This document shows, piece after piece, positions 19,001 to 26,046 of a stretch of 26,046 nucleotides of DNA (within the stretch, counting starts at the first letter, position 1; the number at the start of each line of letters is the position of its first letter). The translations under genes and the position numbers were made by a program. The stretch lies in contig NW_003155738.1 of assembly GCF_000003605.2 (NCBI RefSeq), forward strand, positions 840,201 through 866,246. The letters run 5' to 3'. Origin of the DNA: Saccoglossus kowalevskii (Eukaryota; Hemichordata; Enteropneusta; Harrimaniidae). A model generated the notes under the pieces. It was not told the origin of the DNA. It did not search any database and worked only from the letters and a program-made list of their open reading frames with translations.

Positions 19001-19628
19001 ACAATTTTTTCACTATTCTTTTGTGTTTTAGGTTAACAACAATTTCCATTTTTACTAAGTGTGCTCCAATATCAAACTTCTCATGAGATACAACAGAAAA
19101 TAAAAGCAAAACAATTCATTCAGCATCAGTCTTGACTTTAGTTACTAAATGATTCAATAACTCTAACATGACACATATTCTAAGAAATCTGCCTGCCACA
19201 GTTTGAAATGATGAGGTTTTATTTTTCCAGTGAATGCACACTGACCATGTGAGAATGTTGTAAATTAAACTAGGATGCTTACCTGTGGGGATGGCTTTGG
19301 CAATTGTTACAGTCAAAGTCACTTTATGTACTGTATCATCTGATGATTTTCTTATTTTGTCTTTTCTTTTTGCGCTTTTACTGGACGTGGCCTGAGAGCT
19401 AGCCGATGCTGGATGCCCTCTACTACTCGATAGTGCACTTGATCTTCCCGACTCGGACAGCTGTTTGGATTCATTTCTATCAGAGGTTTTGTCGCTTGTA
19501 ACTGAAACAGCTTGAGATTTCCCACTGACTGCCGAGCCTTCTCTGCCAACTGACTGCACTTCACTGGTAGGTGTCTGTGCTACCGACTGCATCTCAGGAG
19601 TGTCCGTGCTCTCTTTCTCATCTGCCAT
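3829..19628 (-). CDS. CFAP92: CFAP92-like cilia- and flagella-associated protein, 18 coding exons
   Basis: The joined coding exons total 4371 nt, encoding 1456 aa from the ATG at 19628 to the TAA at 3829. Phase is preserved across all 17 introns (169 to 1957 nt). Layout: residues 1-100 are Ser/Thr-rich and disordered; about 101-245 contain a beta-rich conserved block (VTLTVTIAKA, then YYLLPDD, then HTVTVTKELLLKLF, then ELRIWDSKDKVS) that I recall as the DUF4550-type region of KIAA1257/CFAP92; about 366-440 are basic and coiled-coil-like; about 460-720 look C2-like (IEVHDRD, WDPYGIAKFQLSDLLLGEKI); 724-1456 form a long conserved tail. Known of the family: association with cilia and flagella. 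Inferred: an axonemal structural role here. The exon structure is strong; the name is from memory, and another ciliary C2-like protein is the main alternative. The start is the first ATG after an acceptor with a Ser-rich N-terminus in frame. Confidence 0.75.
4454..5115 (-). CDS. CFAP92: CFAP92-like coding exon 17 (residues 1148-1368)
   Basis: The largest coding exon, 662 nt. It reads MIKADYGIQWIKNDIMFYVL, LKPTLERDRMTWSERVSDFN, LWSKPAGAF and EQEAAARFELEKWKSKIIVD, then polar sequence and HHGYNPGPYQTLSWTLPHNR. The acceptor TTTTCCCATAAAAG has a weak pyrimidine tract, and a second AG ten bases further (ATGATAAAAG|CGG) would shift frame. The donor is TTCAG|GTAAAT. The exon happens to begin with ATG, but spliced continuity with exon 16 is in frame. 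Confidence 0.93.
5694..5894 (-). CDS. CFAP92: CFAP92-like coding exon 16 (residues 1081-1147)
   Basis: Acceptor ATTTTTAATTAAG, donor AGAG|GTATGT. It is a phase 0-0 exon of 67 codons: DVHQRFTYCQDYNSSTVVPV, then SWRTPDGFIYPGIKNALES and KRPHPAKCDELKE. The WRTPDGFIYPG turn-rich stretch looks conserved. Confidence 0.92.
6392..6544 (-). CDS. CFAP92: CFAP92-like coding exon 15 (residues 1030-1080)
   Basis: Acceptor ATTATTGTCTAG, donor AAAG|GTGGGT. It is a phase 0-0 exon of 51 codons: NNVHEASKTNERVRPKTIAA, then YSTQYLNSMEQAREKLRQEL, finishing in a likely helix. Being symmetrical, it could be skipped without a frameshift. Confidence 0.88.
6719..6931. mobile_element. MITE, family A, copy 3 (intron 14)
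   Basis: The termini TACTGTAAAATACTTT and AAAGTATTTTACAGTA are perfect 16-bp inverted repeats including TA at the borders. The interior is partly self-complementary (ttttcgctattgtcgctg against agtgaaaataaaatctagcg). At 213 bp with no open frame, it fits a Tc1/mariner-type nonautonomous element. Confidence 0.8.
6937..7139. mobile_element. MITE, family A, copy 4 (intron 14)
   Basis: A second copy in the same orientation, five bases (cccaa) after copy 3. Its left end is TACTGTAAAATACTTTATTT and its right end AAAGTATTCCACAGTA, with two mismatches in the inverted repeat. It shares interior phrases with copy 3 (gctgaagggatgatt, tttttcctatatttcaca) but differs by indels, so the pair is not a recent duplication. 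Confidence 0.8.
7227..7399 (-). CDS. CFAP92: CFAP92-like coding exon 14 (residues 972-1029)
   Basis: Acceptor TTTGAATTACAG, donor CATA|GTAAGT. It reads KEVESETDIDGKHVSVQYA, then SRDWTPIDMYNENYLHYLEE and a charged end (RSKYAHKQDYIKQN). It is acidic at the start and aromatic in the middle. Phase 1 in, phase 0 out. Confidence 0.9.
7808..7925 (-). CDS. CFAP92: CFAP92-like coding exon 13 (residues 933-972)
   Basis: Acceptor CTTTAAATTTTAG, donor GAAG|GTGAGT. It reads LTHMKKLRDVARNDLFPTSE, then MILSLSREFGVPLTTADFE. The exon is 118 nt, phase 0 in and phase 1 out, and has no open frame long enough to be noticed without splice analysis. Confidence 0.9.
7981..8175. repeat. 57/58-bp tandem triplication covering the end of exon 12
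   Basis: The phrase cctgatctaacttgat starts at 8004, 8061 and 8119. The third copy is the real 3' end of exon 12 with its donor; the first two lie in intron 12. Further shared phrases are catctaaacatggct and ggtaccat. The intronic copies have GCATGT where the exon has the GTATGT donor. Confidence 0.85.
8120..8310 (-). CDS. CFAP92: CFAP92-like coding exon 12 (residues 869-932)
   Basis: Acceptor GTTTTTATTCAG, donor ATCAG|GTATGT. It reads DDNPFEVLYNSDMMFSERQY, then LDVDLTRVRLHEPLSIIIQQ, ending CLDAIIKLDQ. The last ~55 nt and the donor are repeated twice downstream in the intron (see the repeat at 7981-8175). Confidence 0.92.
8886..9028 (-). CDS. CFAP92: CFAP92-like coding exon 11, followed by a GC donor (residues 821-869)
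   Basis: Acceptor TTTTTTTTGCAG. It reads RSCDLDIVTGFHVMDGQIHI, then FVLEGLRDQAIQQLWQTLP, strand-helix alternation reminiscent of a small ferredoxin-like or RRM-like fold (inference). The donor is GAAG|GCAAGT, a GC splice site with an otherwise ideal consensus. The GT four bases further in would join AA to ATGA and make an immediate stop, so the GC donor is required by frame. Confidence 0.9.
9424..9434. repeat. Poly-C run in intron 10
   Basis: Eleven consecutive C bases. It is simple sequence and a likely assembly or length-variation spot. Confidence 0.9.
9723..9883 (-). CDS. CFAP92: CFAP92-like coding exon 10 (residues 768-821)
   Basis: Acceptor TTGTCTTTACAG, donor CAGA|GTAAGT. It reads CPMSRIIYMFQYMNTKFLHH, then LQGLVTAINARALNLDSMPK, a helix-rich conserved segment. 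Phase 0 in, phase 2 out. Confidence 0.92.
10314..10444 (-). CDS. CFAP92: CFAP92-like coding exon 9 (residues 724-767)
   Basis: Acceptor TTTTCCACATCAG, donor CACAG|GTACGT. It reads DLPLPMGHYLENNAQLKIRV, then EITYPLTTPKDLQQKSQ. The N-terminal half is a beta strand, with a polar linker after it. It enters in phase 1 and leaves in phase 0. The preceding intron (1957 nt) is the longest in the gene and carries a 1.3-kb repeat element and the assembly gap. Confidence 0.9.
11476..11909. other. Assembly gap (434 N)
   Basis: A run of N inside the ~150-bp tandem repeats of the intron 8 element. The flanks carry matching phrases (taccaagtttgaatga, gtccaaaatacaacattttc), so the gap most likely hides further copies and its true size may differ. 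Confidence 0.98.
12066..12210. repeat. Duplicated block and GACG-rich simple repeat
   Basis: The phrase tcggtcaaagggattctgaa with a following gacgcacggac is repeated as tcggtccaagggagtctgag with gacgcacggac about 90 bp later. Both copies are followed by GGACGGACG-like runs. This is part of the intron 8 element and is much more GC-rich than the surrounding DNA. Confidence 0.75.
12402..12614 (-). CDS. CFAP92: CFAP92-like coding exon 8 (residues 653-724)
   Basis: Acceptor CTCTCACCATAG. It encodes HNPFTGRDKPWDPYGIAKFQ, then LSDLLLGEKILNLTSPIHSC, the closing strands of the C2-like region, then VARNGRLLGVPNS. The donor must be CCAA|GTAGGT at 12402/12401: using the nearby AG|GTATTC instead shifts the next exon into a stop within 18 codons. 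Confidence 0.9.
12784..12945 (-). CDS. CFAP92: CFAP92-like coding exon 7 (residues 599-653)
   Basis: Acceptor TTTATTTGATTAG, donor AACAG|GTATGT. The joined sequence VVLLGMLDEGSVKEYL leads into GPPLEIEVHDRDRK, a C2-like strand with an Asp-x-Asp turn, then an acidic tail (FGEDVEDDKLGNV). Binding of calcium is not implied. Confidence 0.92.
13561..14314. repeat. 70-bp minisatellite, 11 copies (intron 6)
   Basis: Units start at 13561 and every 70 bp up to 14261. The unit contains tgggctcagtagcgcaaatt and ttggtatgaatttct. Copies 1-5 and 11 carry ttgact and copies 6-10 carry ctaact; copies 3-5 end in tttctatctc; copies 8 and 10 start aaaataaata. The last unit has a 5-bp insertion (agcgctgccgcaaa) and then decays. 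Near-identity shows recent expansion. Confidence 0.97.
14445..14894 (-). CDS. CFAP92: CFAP92-like coding exon 6 (residues 449-599)
   Basis: Acceptor TTTGTATGCGCAG, donor TTTTAG|GTAGGT. It opens with a Lys-rich stretch, then a beta-rich region (IPVQMKILFSGVKSVTN, IEDVFITVSLDGDLM, LNPLVIKVNYSDKLP) that looks like the start of a C2-like fold. A second GT four bases downstream (GTAGGTGT) would break the frame, so the upstream GT is taken as the donor. Confidence 0.9.
15277..15524 (-). CDS. CFAP92: CFAP92-like coding exon 5 (residues 366-449)
   Basis: Acceptor GTACATTACAG, donor GTTG|GTAAGT. The peptide is strongly charged and coiled-coil-like from about residue 384 (KKHIREQQQKRKEELKKKAP) to about 435, and ends in a Ser/Ala/Pro linker (IPASAPPSVG). 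Confidence 0.9.
16140..16359 (-). CDS. CFAP92: CFAP92-like coding exon 4 (residues 293-366)
   Basis: Acceptor TTTGTTTTCAG, donor ATAAA|GTGAGT. It encodes a polar, Ser/Thr/Asp-rich segment that includes KSTSDTSSKSLIYKSSSQNL and looks like a flexible linker. No motif is recognised. Entry is in phase 1 and exit in phase 2. Confidence 0.85.
16698..16990 (-). CDS. CFAP92: CFAP92-like coding exon 3 (residues 195-292)
   Basis: Acceptor TTTGCATTTTAG, donor ACTG|GTGAGT. The joined reading runs WVAWSHSHTVTVTKELLL, then HTLELRIWDSKDKVSSKARF. The pattern of a Thr/Val strand, a Leu-rich strand and the IWDSKDKVS motif is the most family-specific part of the protein. A basic linker (DRPKAFRLP) and a less conserved tail follow. 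Confidence 0.9.
17440..17677 (-). CDS. CFAP92: CFAP92-like coding exon 2 (residues 116-195)
   Basis: Acceptor TTATCTTTGCAG, donor ATAG|GTATTT. The split codon G|TT restores the frame. The exon starts with an acidic run, then a basic run (MVKKKKRIVEAPKAQ), then YYHCSYYLLPDDTDATKTDI and a Trp-rich end (HTWVAWSH). It continues the N-terminal conserved domain. Confidence 0.9.
18052..18087. repeat. 36-bp direct repeat, copy 1
   Basis: Contains gcacaagaaattgattcctg followed by tcacgcataat. It is repeated at 18694-18730 with one or two differences, on either side of the family B MITE. Its origin is unknown. Confidence 0.8.
18253..18418. mobile_element. MITE, family B (intron 1)
   Basis: The left end TACCGTAAAATCTGTATTAG and the right end, whose inverse is TACAGTAAAATCTGTATTAG, form an inverted repeat of about 22 bp with one mismatch and TA at both borders. 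The element is 166 bp and noncoding. The short frame on the minus strand here is a by-product of the repeat. Confidence 0.8.
18694..18730. repeat. 36-bp direct repeat, copy 2
   Basis: Same sequence as at 18052-18087, about 640 bp away and in the same orientation. It is too long for a target-site duplication of a known transposon class, so a local duplication or the ends of a decayed repeat are likelier. Confidence 0.8.
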
Positions 19629-19635
19629 TTTTAAT
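19283..19635 (-). CDS. CFAP92: CFAP92-like coding exon 1 (start codon; residues 1-115)
   Basis: The acceptor TTTTGTTTCAG|ATTAAAA lies just upstream, so seven 5'UTR bases precede the ATG at 19628-19626 and at least one noncoding exon lies upstream. The coding part is 346 nt. It gives a Ser/Thr/Glu-rich low-complexity N-terminus, a Lys-rich patch (SAKRKDKIRK) and then a beta strand HKVTLTVTIAKAIPTG. The donor is CAG|GTAAGC and leaves one base (G). Confidence 0.85.
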
Positions 19636-21869
19636 CTGAAACAAAACAAATCATGTAGGTGAATTTATAGATTAATCTGACTGTGTCTACAGAGTTAAAT
19701 TAAATTTATACCTGCAATGAATATTAAAGCCACTCTTTTATTTAAATTTTGAACCTGAATAAAATTAAAAACTTAACCAATACATAAACTAGTAACGGTC
19801 AGCAGCAAGACAAAATGTGACAACTCCTTCTTTAAGAGCAGAAATAAGAGAGGGTTGCATATTCTTCTGCCAGTTTGATTGATTTGTTCTTATATCAACA
19901 TACTATAACACCCGCAAGCGACAATAAATTCAATAACACTGCGTTTTCATTTCATTCCAATAACAATGCGTTGCCACGGTGAAATAATAAAAACTTATCA
20001 CAGGAATAACTGCATTATATTCTCTTAATTCAGGCCAGAGTAACAACCAGAAAACTCTTGTACTTTTTTTATATAGGGAATTTAATTAATGCAAGTGATA
20101 ATACAAAGCTTCTGTTAGTTATAAAATGTGAGGTTTACAGTAATTTGCGACTAATAGAGCGTAGCAACGTGGAAGAGTTTTAAATTGTATACATATTTTG
20201 TGCACAAATGTAAAAACCAACAAGCAATATTTATGATCTAATGGACAAACATCAATGATATATGTGAGTACTAGTATTTCTTTTCTTTTGAATGTATACA
20301 TTGTACAGAGGACAAACATTTCCAATACAATAATAAAACAGTCCCATTTATTCTCTCTAGTCAAGTGTAAATTGCTGAATAGCCAAAACAAATTAATTGT
20401 ACACAGAAACTGTTATGAGCTATAGGTGGCCCTAAAACACATACTGTATTAGTTGCATGTATGCCTTAAATTTCAAGAGGTGTGTCTATTTTCAAATTAA
20501 GAAATATTTTAAAGATCAAGCATATAACAAATGGTTTGTTTATTGCAATTTTGTGTACCAAGGCATCACACCTGATAGAATGAAGAAATTAAATATTTGT
20601 TTTCTGTTTTGTTGATCCAAAGAAACCTTTGACAAAAAGCATAGTTTAATAAAAATTAAATGATGAACACATATCATATAAATTTCAATTACTGGCAGCA
20701 GTAAGTTGCCTTTTTTGCTTCGACCGGGGATACCTTGTGATGTTGATGAGGTGCTCTGTGATGTTCAAAATGACAAAAGGTACTGTAGTCATCAATTGTG
20801 ACAACACCTCATTTGAAACTATCGCAAGTGTAACATGGAATTGGGTTGTTTTGAGTTGCAGATTTGATTCGGCAATGATAAAATTCACTGCTTTGTAATT
20901 GAAACAGAAACAGTTTTTATATCTTATAAATATTTGGCTTTAACTACATTGCGAGACTAATACAATACATGAAAGTTGGCACTCTCATAAGAGGAGCATA
21001 ACTTAGTCAATAGGGAATGTTGCATGTTTCTAGCAGCTTCTGCGCTGGCATATGGAAGACCAATGGGCTACTAATATTATTGTAATTATAAATTGAATAA
21101 TTCAATAGACTGATTTTTTGAGCAACTCAAAGCCCTTTAGGGGAGGAAAAGACATATGCTATTTCCCTCCCTCATATGTACTAGTATTCAATATGAACTG
21201 CTAAACATTTTTTGATAATGAAAATACAAATAAAACGTTAAACGTTAATAATACTGATTTATTTATTTGCTGCATCTTTGTACAACAGGGGTAATTTTTA
21301 AAATAGCAGTTGTACTTATGTTTAGAGTCCGAATTTTTCTGTTTATTTAAATTATTTATGACCTTAATGTGACCTCGATGTCACTATCTGAGTACAGACG
21401 AAACGAGCCCCCACATTATTCACCAACAGAAGCTGTTATGTGTTTTTTTGAAGAAAAAAACAAAAAAACAAACATCGGAATTGTCTAAATATAATTTATT
21501 TTTATACTGCATTTACTTGGATAAATCTCCCAATACGAGATAATTGACACTAGTCAACTACATGGCATGGTGGTCGGAAGTACCGTGACGAAAGTTTACC
21601 ATCTTACCATCTCGCGGGAGGCCATGTCACAGGTGCATGGGTTCCGACGGGCATGACAAAGACAGCCTCGCCCGGTGTTTTATGGCGCAAGGATTCAGTC
21701 AGTTCATATTCGCTCCTATAATCGGAGTCATCAGTCGCTGGAAATTTTAATGTTAGGCGGAATCACGAGTGCTATGGTCAAAACAAACAAGGTCCAGCGA
21801 ACGTGATGCTCGTTGAACCTCACAACTGTGTCCCTCAAATTGCCGGGATACATCTTGGTCCAGACTTAC
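19636..21869 (-). other. Upstream region or first intron of the CFAP92-like gene
   Basis: The acceptor at 19636 requires an upstream noncoding exon. Two donors fit: TTGCAG|GTATAA at 19712 (a very short, 76-nt intron) and TTTCAG|GTAAGT at 21870 (a 2.2-kb intron). The second is a perfect consensus and lies in a locally GC- and CpG-richer patch. No other gene is supportable in this stretch. Confidence 0.5.
19957..19985. promoter_or_regulatory. CCAAT box next to an X-box-like motif
   Basis: CCAAT (19957-19961) lies just before GTTGCCACGGTGAA (19970-19983), which matches the RFX X-box pattern RYYNYYATRRNRAC at 12 of 14 positions with a perfect GTTGCC half-site. RFX factors drive many ciliary genes, so the position about 340 bp above the coding start is suggestive, but a single partial match can arise by chance. 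Confidence 0.35.
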
Positions 21870-21960
21870 CTGAAAATGTGGACGGAACAGGGGAAAAACA
21901 CAGAATTTTAACCCCTCAAACCAGCATCTGGGACATGGTTTTGAAAATCACATAATCTCT
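21870..21960 (-). other. Candidate noncoding first exon (5' limit unknown)
   Basis: A perfect minus-strand donor (TTTCAG|GTAAGT) at 21870 in a patch with more CpG than its surroundings could end the 5'UTR exon of the CFAP92-like gene. The upstream limit given is arbitrary because no initiator or TATA box is clear. Confidence 0.3.
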
Positions 21961-24900
21961 TCTTACATACGATATAAATTCAGTGACCACACTTGACGAG
22001 CTAAGTTCCCAGGAAGTTCGGTCATTTACGTACATATAACGACCTTATTCTTTCCATATCCGCTTTTAAAATAGTTCCACTATGTCATTACTTGTTTTTT
22101 CTTAAATTACCCCCAGAACGGTCTTGATTTCATTTCAGGAATGACTGAAGTATTGTATTTTAGCAATTCATATATGCGTTTTGATGTACGAGTAACTAAA
22201 ATATAATATAATTTTCCAAAACTAGTGCCGTCTCGCGGATGAATACTCTAGACAGACAGAGCACAATACATTGGTTGCTACAACAGTTGCTGTTGGAGAT
22301 TAGCATAACAACAGGTATACGCGTACCACATAGCCACTTCTTGCGGATTACAGACTGGACACTTACTACTCAGACTACTAAATGCATCAACGAAAGATGT
22401 CGATAGCGTAATGTTTTAAACTTAAACTCAACATAAAAAATGTTAACAAACCTACTTGAGATATCTTGAAATAAAATAAACTGCTTTCACCTGTTCCATA
22501 TGGAAGCGTTATTTGATACATTTAGTTTTTCGGGGCTTGGAATATATTTAATAGGCCATAGAACTTTTTTTATGTTATTATCGGTAGAAATGAGTACCTA
22601 GTATGACTGTATTTTAGACTTTATTTTGTATATCGCCTGTATTGTGTTAGGTTATCCATTTTAGATTATCTATTCTCTCGTCATTGTTCCTTCCGAGGAA
22701 TATTACGTGTTTCAGATGCAATTGTAATATTCATCTGTTTGATATTATGGTTGCCTGAATCACATTTTACTGTTACTATACCACCAATTGGAAGGGATAC
22801 CTTAGGGTGGGATGAGAGGGTGTTATATTGCCTAACTTGTGTATTTCTGAGGAAACTAGATCAAGGAGGTTAGTATTTCATATATTTTTTTTTGTGACGT
22901 TCTTCTCTGCCTGCGTTGCTTTACCTTTTCTGACTACGTGAGTTCCTCTGTGTGGACTGTGATGCTCTGACCTTGTCGCCCACTGGTTACTGAAATCGTC
23001 CGCTGTCGACAATGAAAACACGGCCGACTTGTATATAGCGAGTATATAAACACTGATTCAGAATAATAACTCTTAAATTCCCCGTGTAAAATGGACAACA
23101 GTACAATAAGCCCGAGGCATACAATTGGGACCTTGGTTGGGAGGGGATAACAACCAGCCACCTTATTGTTGAACTTTAAAAGTCAACAAGGATGCCGACA
23201 GTAATTTGTAAAATGGTCCTTTCTAAAGGATCTTGAATTGAACGTGTATTGTGCTTCTTCAGTCATATACTAATACGCTTATTTATACTATGGACACTGA
23301 ATTCCTTTTCATCCTAGTTCATATAGAGTATATTGCTTACACCACGCTATGCTTAATACTAGAGGGGTAATTCGAGAATTACAGATCAATTGGGGCACAG
23401 TTAAAAGTTGTAGCACTTATTGCTGATATGTGATTAGTCGTGCAGAGAAAGGGTCCCCGAGTTGTCCATGTTTGTGAATTTTTGTACACAATAGAATGGG
23501 ACCCGATGATTTGCGAATGGGATAGCTGGAACCCCACTCCTTCTATGGAGATACTGTGCTGGAACTTACTGATATGAGGTGGTGCCACCATATCGTGAAG
23601 AAAGTAGCCTACTATACTTATAGAATATCAGTTAAATTGGGAACACTACTTTATTTGCAGATAGTCATGGTTTACAAACGGGTAGAGTTAGACTGTGAAT
23701 AGTCGTTCGTACCTAATATTAATCAATTATTATATTATTATTATCCCTCGCTTGAAATGCTTCCGAGTCGCATTCCCCATCTAACGCCCTCGGCGGTTGA
23801 ATGCCTAAGATACACAATTGTCGGCAGTCTCGAGTAGAGTGTGCAGTGCCTGTAGTGGAAGTGGACATTATTAAGACACATATTATATGAATGTTATTTT
23901 TCTGTAGTTGTTCATAATAATTCACACAAGTTTTTACATATTCTCGTGAAAATAAGTACAAATAAATATCCATGTGTTAAAAATAGCAAAATACGCTACC
24001 TTGGAAACCTATTTTTACAACACAATAATACTATACATTATTAGTAGGGGGCAAGGGTTATTTTCGTTCAACGTAATTGCAATAATTTTTTGTTCGTACA
24101 ACGTAAGTTGAAAAAATAAATTCCGTAATTCTGTAATCCCGCCACACGACCTCGGGCCGCAAAAGCTGTATCAAGTCCATCATAATAAAGAATAAGAAAA
24201 TAAAAAAAGAAAGCCAGAAATTCCTAAACAACCAAACAAACATTCCAGCTATTTTGAAATAAAATATTGTTTGTAATTTGACGTGTATGAATTCAACTAA
24301 ACTTCAACCTAACATCGCAATTTTGCATACATATTTACAATTGTCAAAACAAAAATATTTTGTAAAAAAATGAAAATAAACAGCAAATTGTTCGTCGAAA
24401 CCCAACTATAGCGCCGAAGATATATCAAACTCTAATTAAATACCAAAATAATGATACAGCAATTTCAAACGCATAAATAAAGAAAGAAAAGAAAAGATCA
24501 AGTTTTCATGTCACAGACATTGATAATATTGAAGTGCGCGAACAGTTGAGCAATTTTATAAGAAATCACACTTTAAAAAAAAAATGAATCTGGCTGGCAC
24601 ACGAAATAAAATAATGGGTTTGTTAGAAAGCCAGTTTAAGCCAACTGTAATAACCAATGTAGGATCTAAAACACCGAATTTAGTTTTTCAGGTTGTGTAT
24701 ATGTGGTCCCGAACCAACAATGCAGTCATCAATTTGCCATACCCATACATCAGGAACACTACCGCGTTACAGGCTGTCATGCCCAGTAAAGAATGTTGCG
24801 CTAAAAATACATGTTTCACTGTTTGTTTCACTCAATTTGTATTGTTCTATAGTACTGTGCTACCACACTGCTGTTCTTTCCCAAGTAAACAAATAAATAA

Positions 24901-26046
24901 CAAATTGTGCACAAGGGTATGTCTACTTTTGCATGAGAAATTATTTACTCGTAGTTAGGATAAAGTGCATGGCGCCGCCAGCGGCAAATTTATAAACAAT
25001 GTAGATGTAATCGTTGTCTTGTCCTCCGTAATATTCAACATAACCATTGTTTAGCGCTTCGTCGAAAGTATCTTAATGGGCAGCCAGCCCGGTCAGCTGC
25101 TACCAATTTACTTTGCAGTTCAGACAAAGCCAAGGGACAAAGATAGTCCACCTACAATGACAAATGATCACTAACTTAGGGAGTAAATTGGACCGAGATG
25201 GAGGGTCGGGTATTCCATTCTATGTGATTGGCGAAGTACTTTATTTGAAAGCTTAAAACCACGTGGCTGAAAAAATCTTTGCTACATCTTCTGACCTCAA
25301 ACGTTAAGAATGTTATCGTCGGATGTTCATGGTAAAACGTTTAGTGCATTTGTCGTGTTAAGCAATTTGATCGTTATTATTGAAAACACTGAATATTGTA
25401 TTATCAAAGTTTGAATACTGTGTTTGAGTACTTTTATATATTTGATTACATGTACCATTTTTGCTTTGAACCACTATAAATAGACATGTTGGTGACACAC
25501 GTGCGAATGTGCTAGAAAAAAACACACTTTATTACGCATTTCTATAATGTTAACTTTCGACCAATGAGGAGGGACATTCCTGCCTAGGTTCAGAATCCCA
25601 CCTAGCCTATTAATAAAAAGCGCAAGTAGTTTAGCGCCATGCGCCAGTCTTTACCGCGTTGTTGTGTTTAACGTTTGCTTACATATTTCTTTATGGTAAA
25701 TTCTCCGGTGTATCAGTGGATATACTGTATTGACGTAATAAACTACTCTACGCGTGTATTACTTACGTATTCGTTTCCTGTGATTGATTTGTTTGCATAG
25801 CCTGGCATTTTTTACTTATTTTGGATATAACTTTTGTAATTGTGAAAACAAAGTGTGTAACCACAGGGAGCCCAGGAACTATGATTAACTGTACGCACTC
25901 CCTATGAGCGAGGGGGGGTATCGGCTGGTATCTAGTGTAAGAAATAGACAAGGGATGAAGGCTCCAGCCAGCTCACATTTTTTAAACTCGAAAAAACAGA
26001 CGAAAAGAATGAAAAATAAAATCTAAAAAAAATACCAGGTTGAAGA
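21961..26046. other. Right-hand region without a supportable gene
   Basis: About 4 kb of AT-rich DNA. Short frames exist on both strands (for example 22934-23161 and 23379-23591 on the minus strand, 24584-24958 on the plus strand), but none has splice context, domain motifs or a convincing composition. A CCAAT and TATA-like pair at 25561-25620 may mark a promoter for something to the right. Confidence 0.5.
25561..25620 (+). promoter_or_regulatory. Possible plus-strand promoter (CCAAT + TATA-like)
   Basis: CCAAT at 25561-25565 is followed 43 bp later by tattaataaaaag (25608-25620). The spacing suits a TATA-type promoter firing near 25640-25650 towards the right edge. No coding exon can be confirmed downstream, so this is weak. 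Confidence 0.2.

Noticed and set aside
21567-21656. 29-codon plus-strand frame in the CpG-richer patch (MVVGSTVTKVYHL...)
   Set aside because: Too short and without support. The possible donor CAG|GTGCAT is weak and no partner exon is seen.
22934-23161. 75-codon minus-strand frame with a hydrophobic N-terminus resembling a signal peptide
   Set aside because: It starts at a non-ATG codon and the downstream sequence has no recognisable domain; hydrophobic runs are common by chance in T-rich DNA.
24584-24958. 124-codon plus-strand frame near the right end
   Set aside because: No recognisable motif, no splice or promoter context, and a composition typical of translated AT-rich noncoding DNA.
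25575-25610. Inverted repeat cctaggt...acctag near the right edge
   Set aside because: A six-base stem with a ten-base loop is expected often by chance and has no supporting context.

Overview
The window is eukaryotic nuclear DNA, most likely from a marine invertebrate (deuterostome or lophotrochozoan). It is AT-rich, has many short introns with ordinary GT-AG borders, carries small transposon remnants and minisatellites, and contains one assembly gap (434 N, 11476-11909). I see no operons, ribosome-binding sites, CRISPR arrays or phage-like genes. The species cannot be fixed from the sequence alone.

The main content is one large minus-strand gene. I reassembled it by hand from splice sites and reading phase. 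It has 18 coding exons, from the ATG at 19628 to the TAA at 3829, giving 4371 nt and a predicted protein of 1456 aa. Every junction keeps phase and no exon contains an internal stop. The protein has a Ser-rich disordered N-terminus, a conserved block that I recognise from memory as the DUF4550-type region of CFAP92 (KIAA1257), a basic coiled-coil-like linker, a C2-like beta-sandwich region, and a long conserved C-terminal half rich in Trp, Tyr and charged residues. The family is cilia- and flagella-associated, so the best call is a CFAP92-like axonemal protein. The name rests on recall and needs a homology search.

At the left edge are the last two coding exons of a plus-strand gene (141-197 and 755-928). 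It converges on the CFAP92-like gene and I could not identify it. Between the two genes (929-3786) lie two old palindromic MITE-like elements and a degenerate tandem array built on a 38-bp monomer. The introns of the large gene hold two adjacent MITE copies (6719-7139), a 1.3-kb element with short terminal inverted repeats, internal ~150-bp repeats and a terminal hairpin (10912-12256), an 11-copy 70-bp minisatellite (13561-14314), and a second MITE type (18253-18418).

The right third (19636-26046) has no gene I can support. It probably contains the noncoding first exon and promoter of the large gene: there are two good candidate donors (19712 and 21870) and a CCAAT plus X-box-like motif near 19957-19985. 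The most unusual observations are a GC-AG intron proven by reading frame, a tandem triplication across an exon's donor site, and the two-level structure of the 38/76-bp array. I found no convincing evidence of a wholly new biological system.
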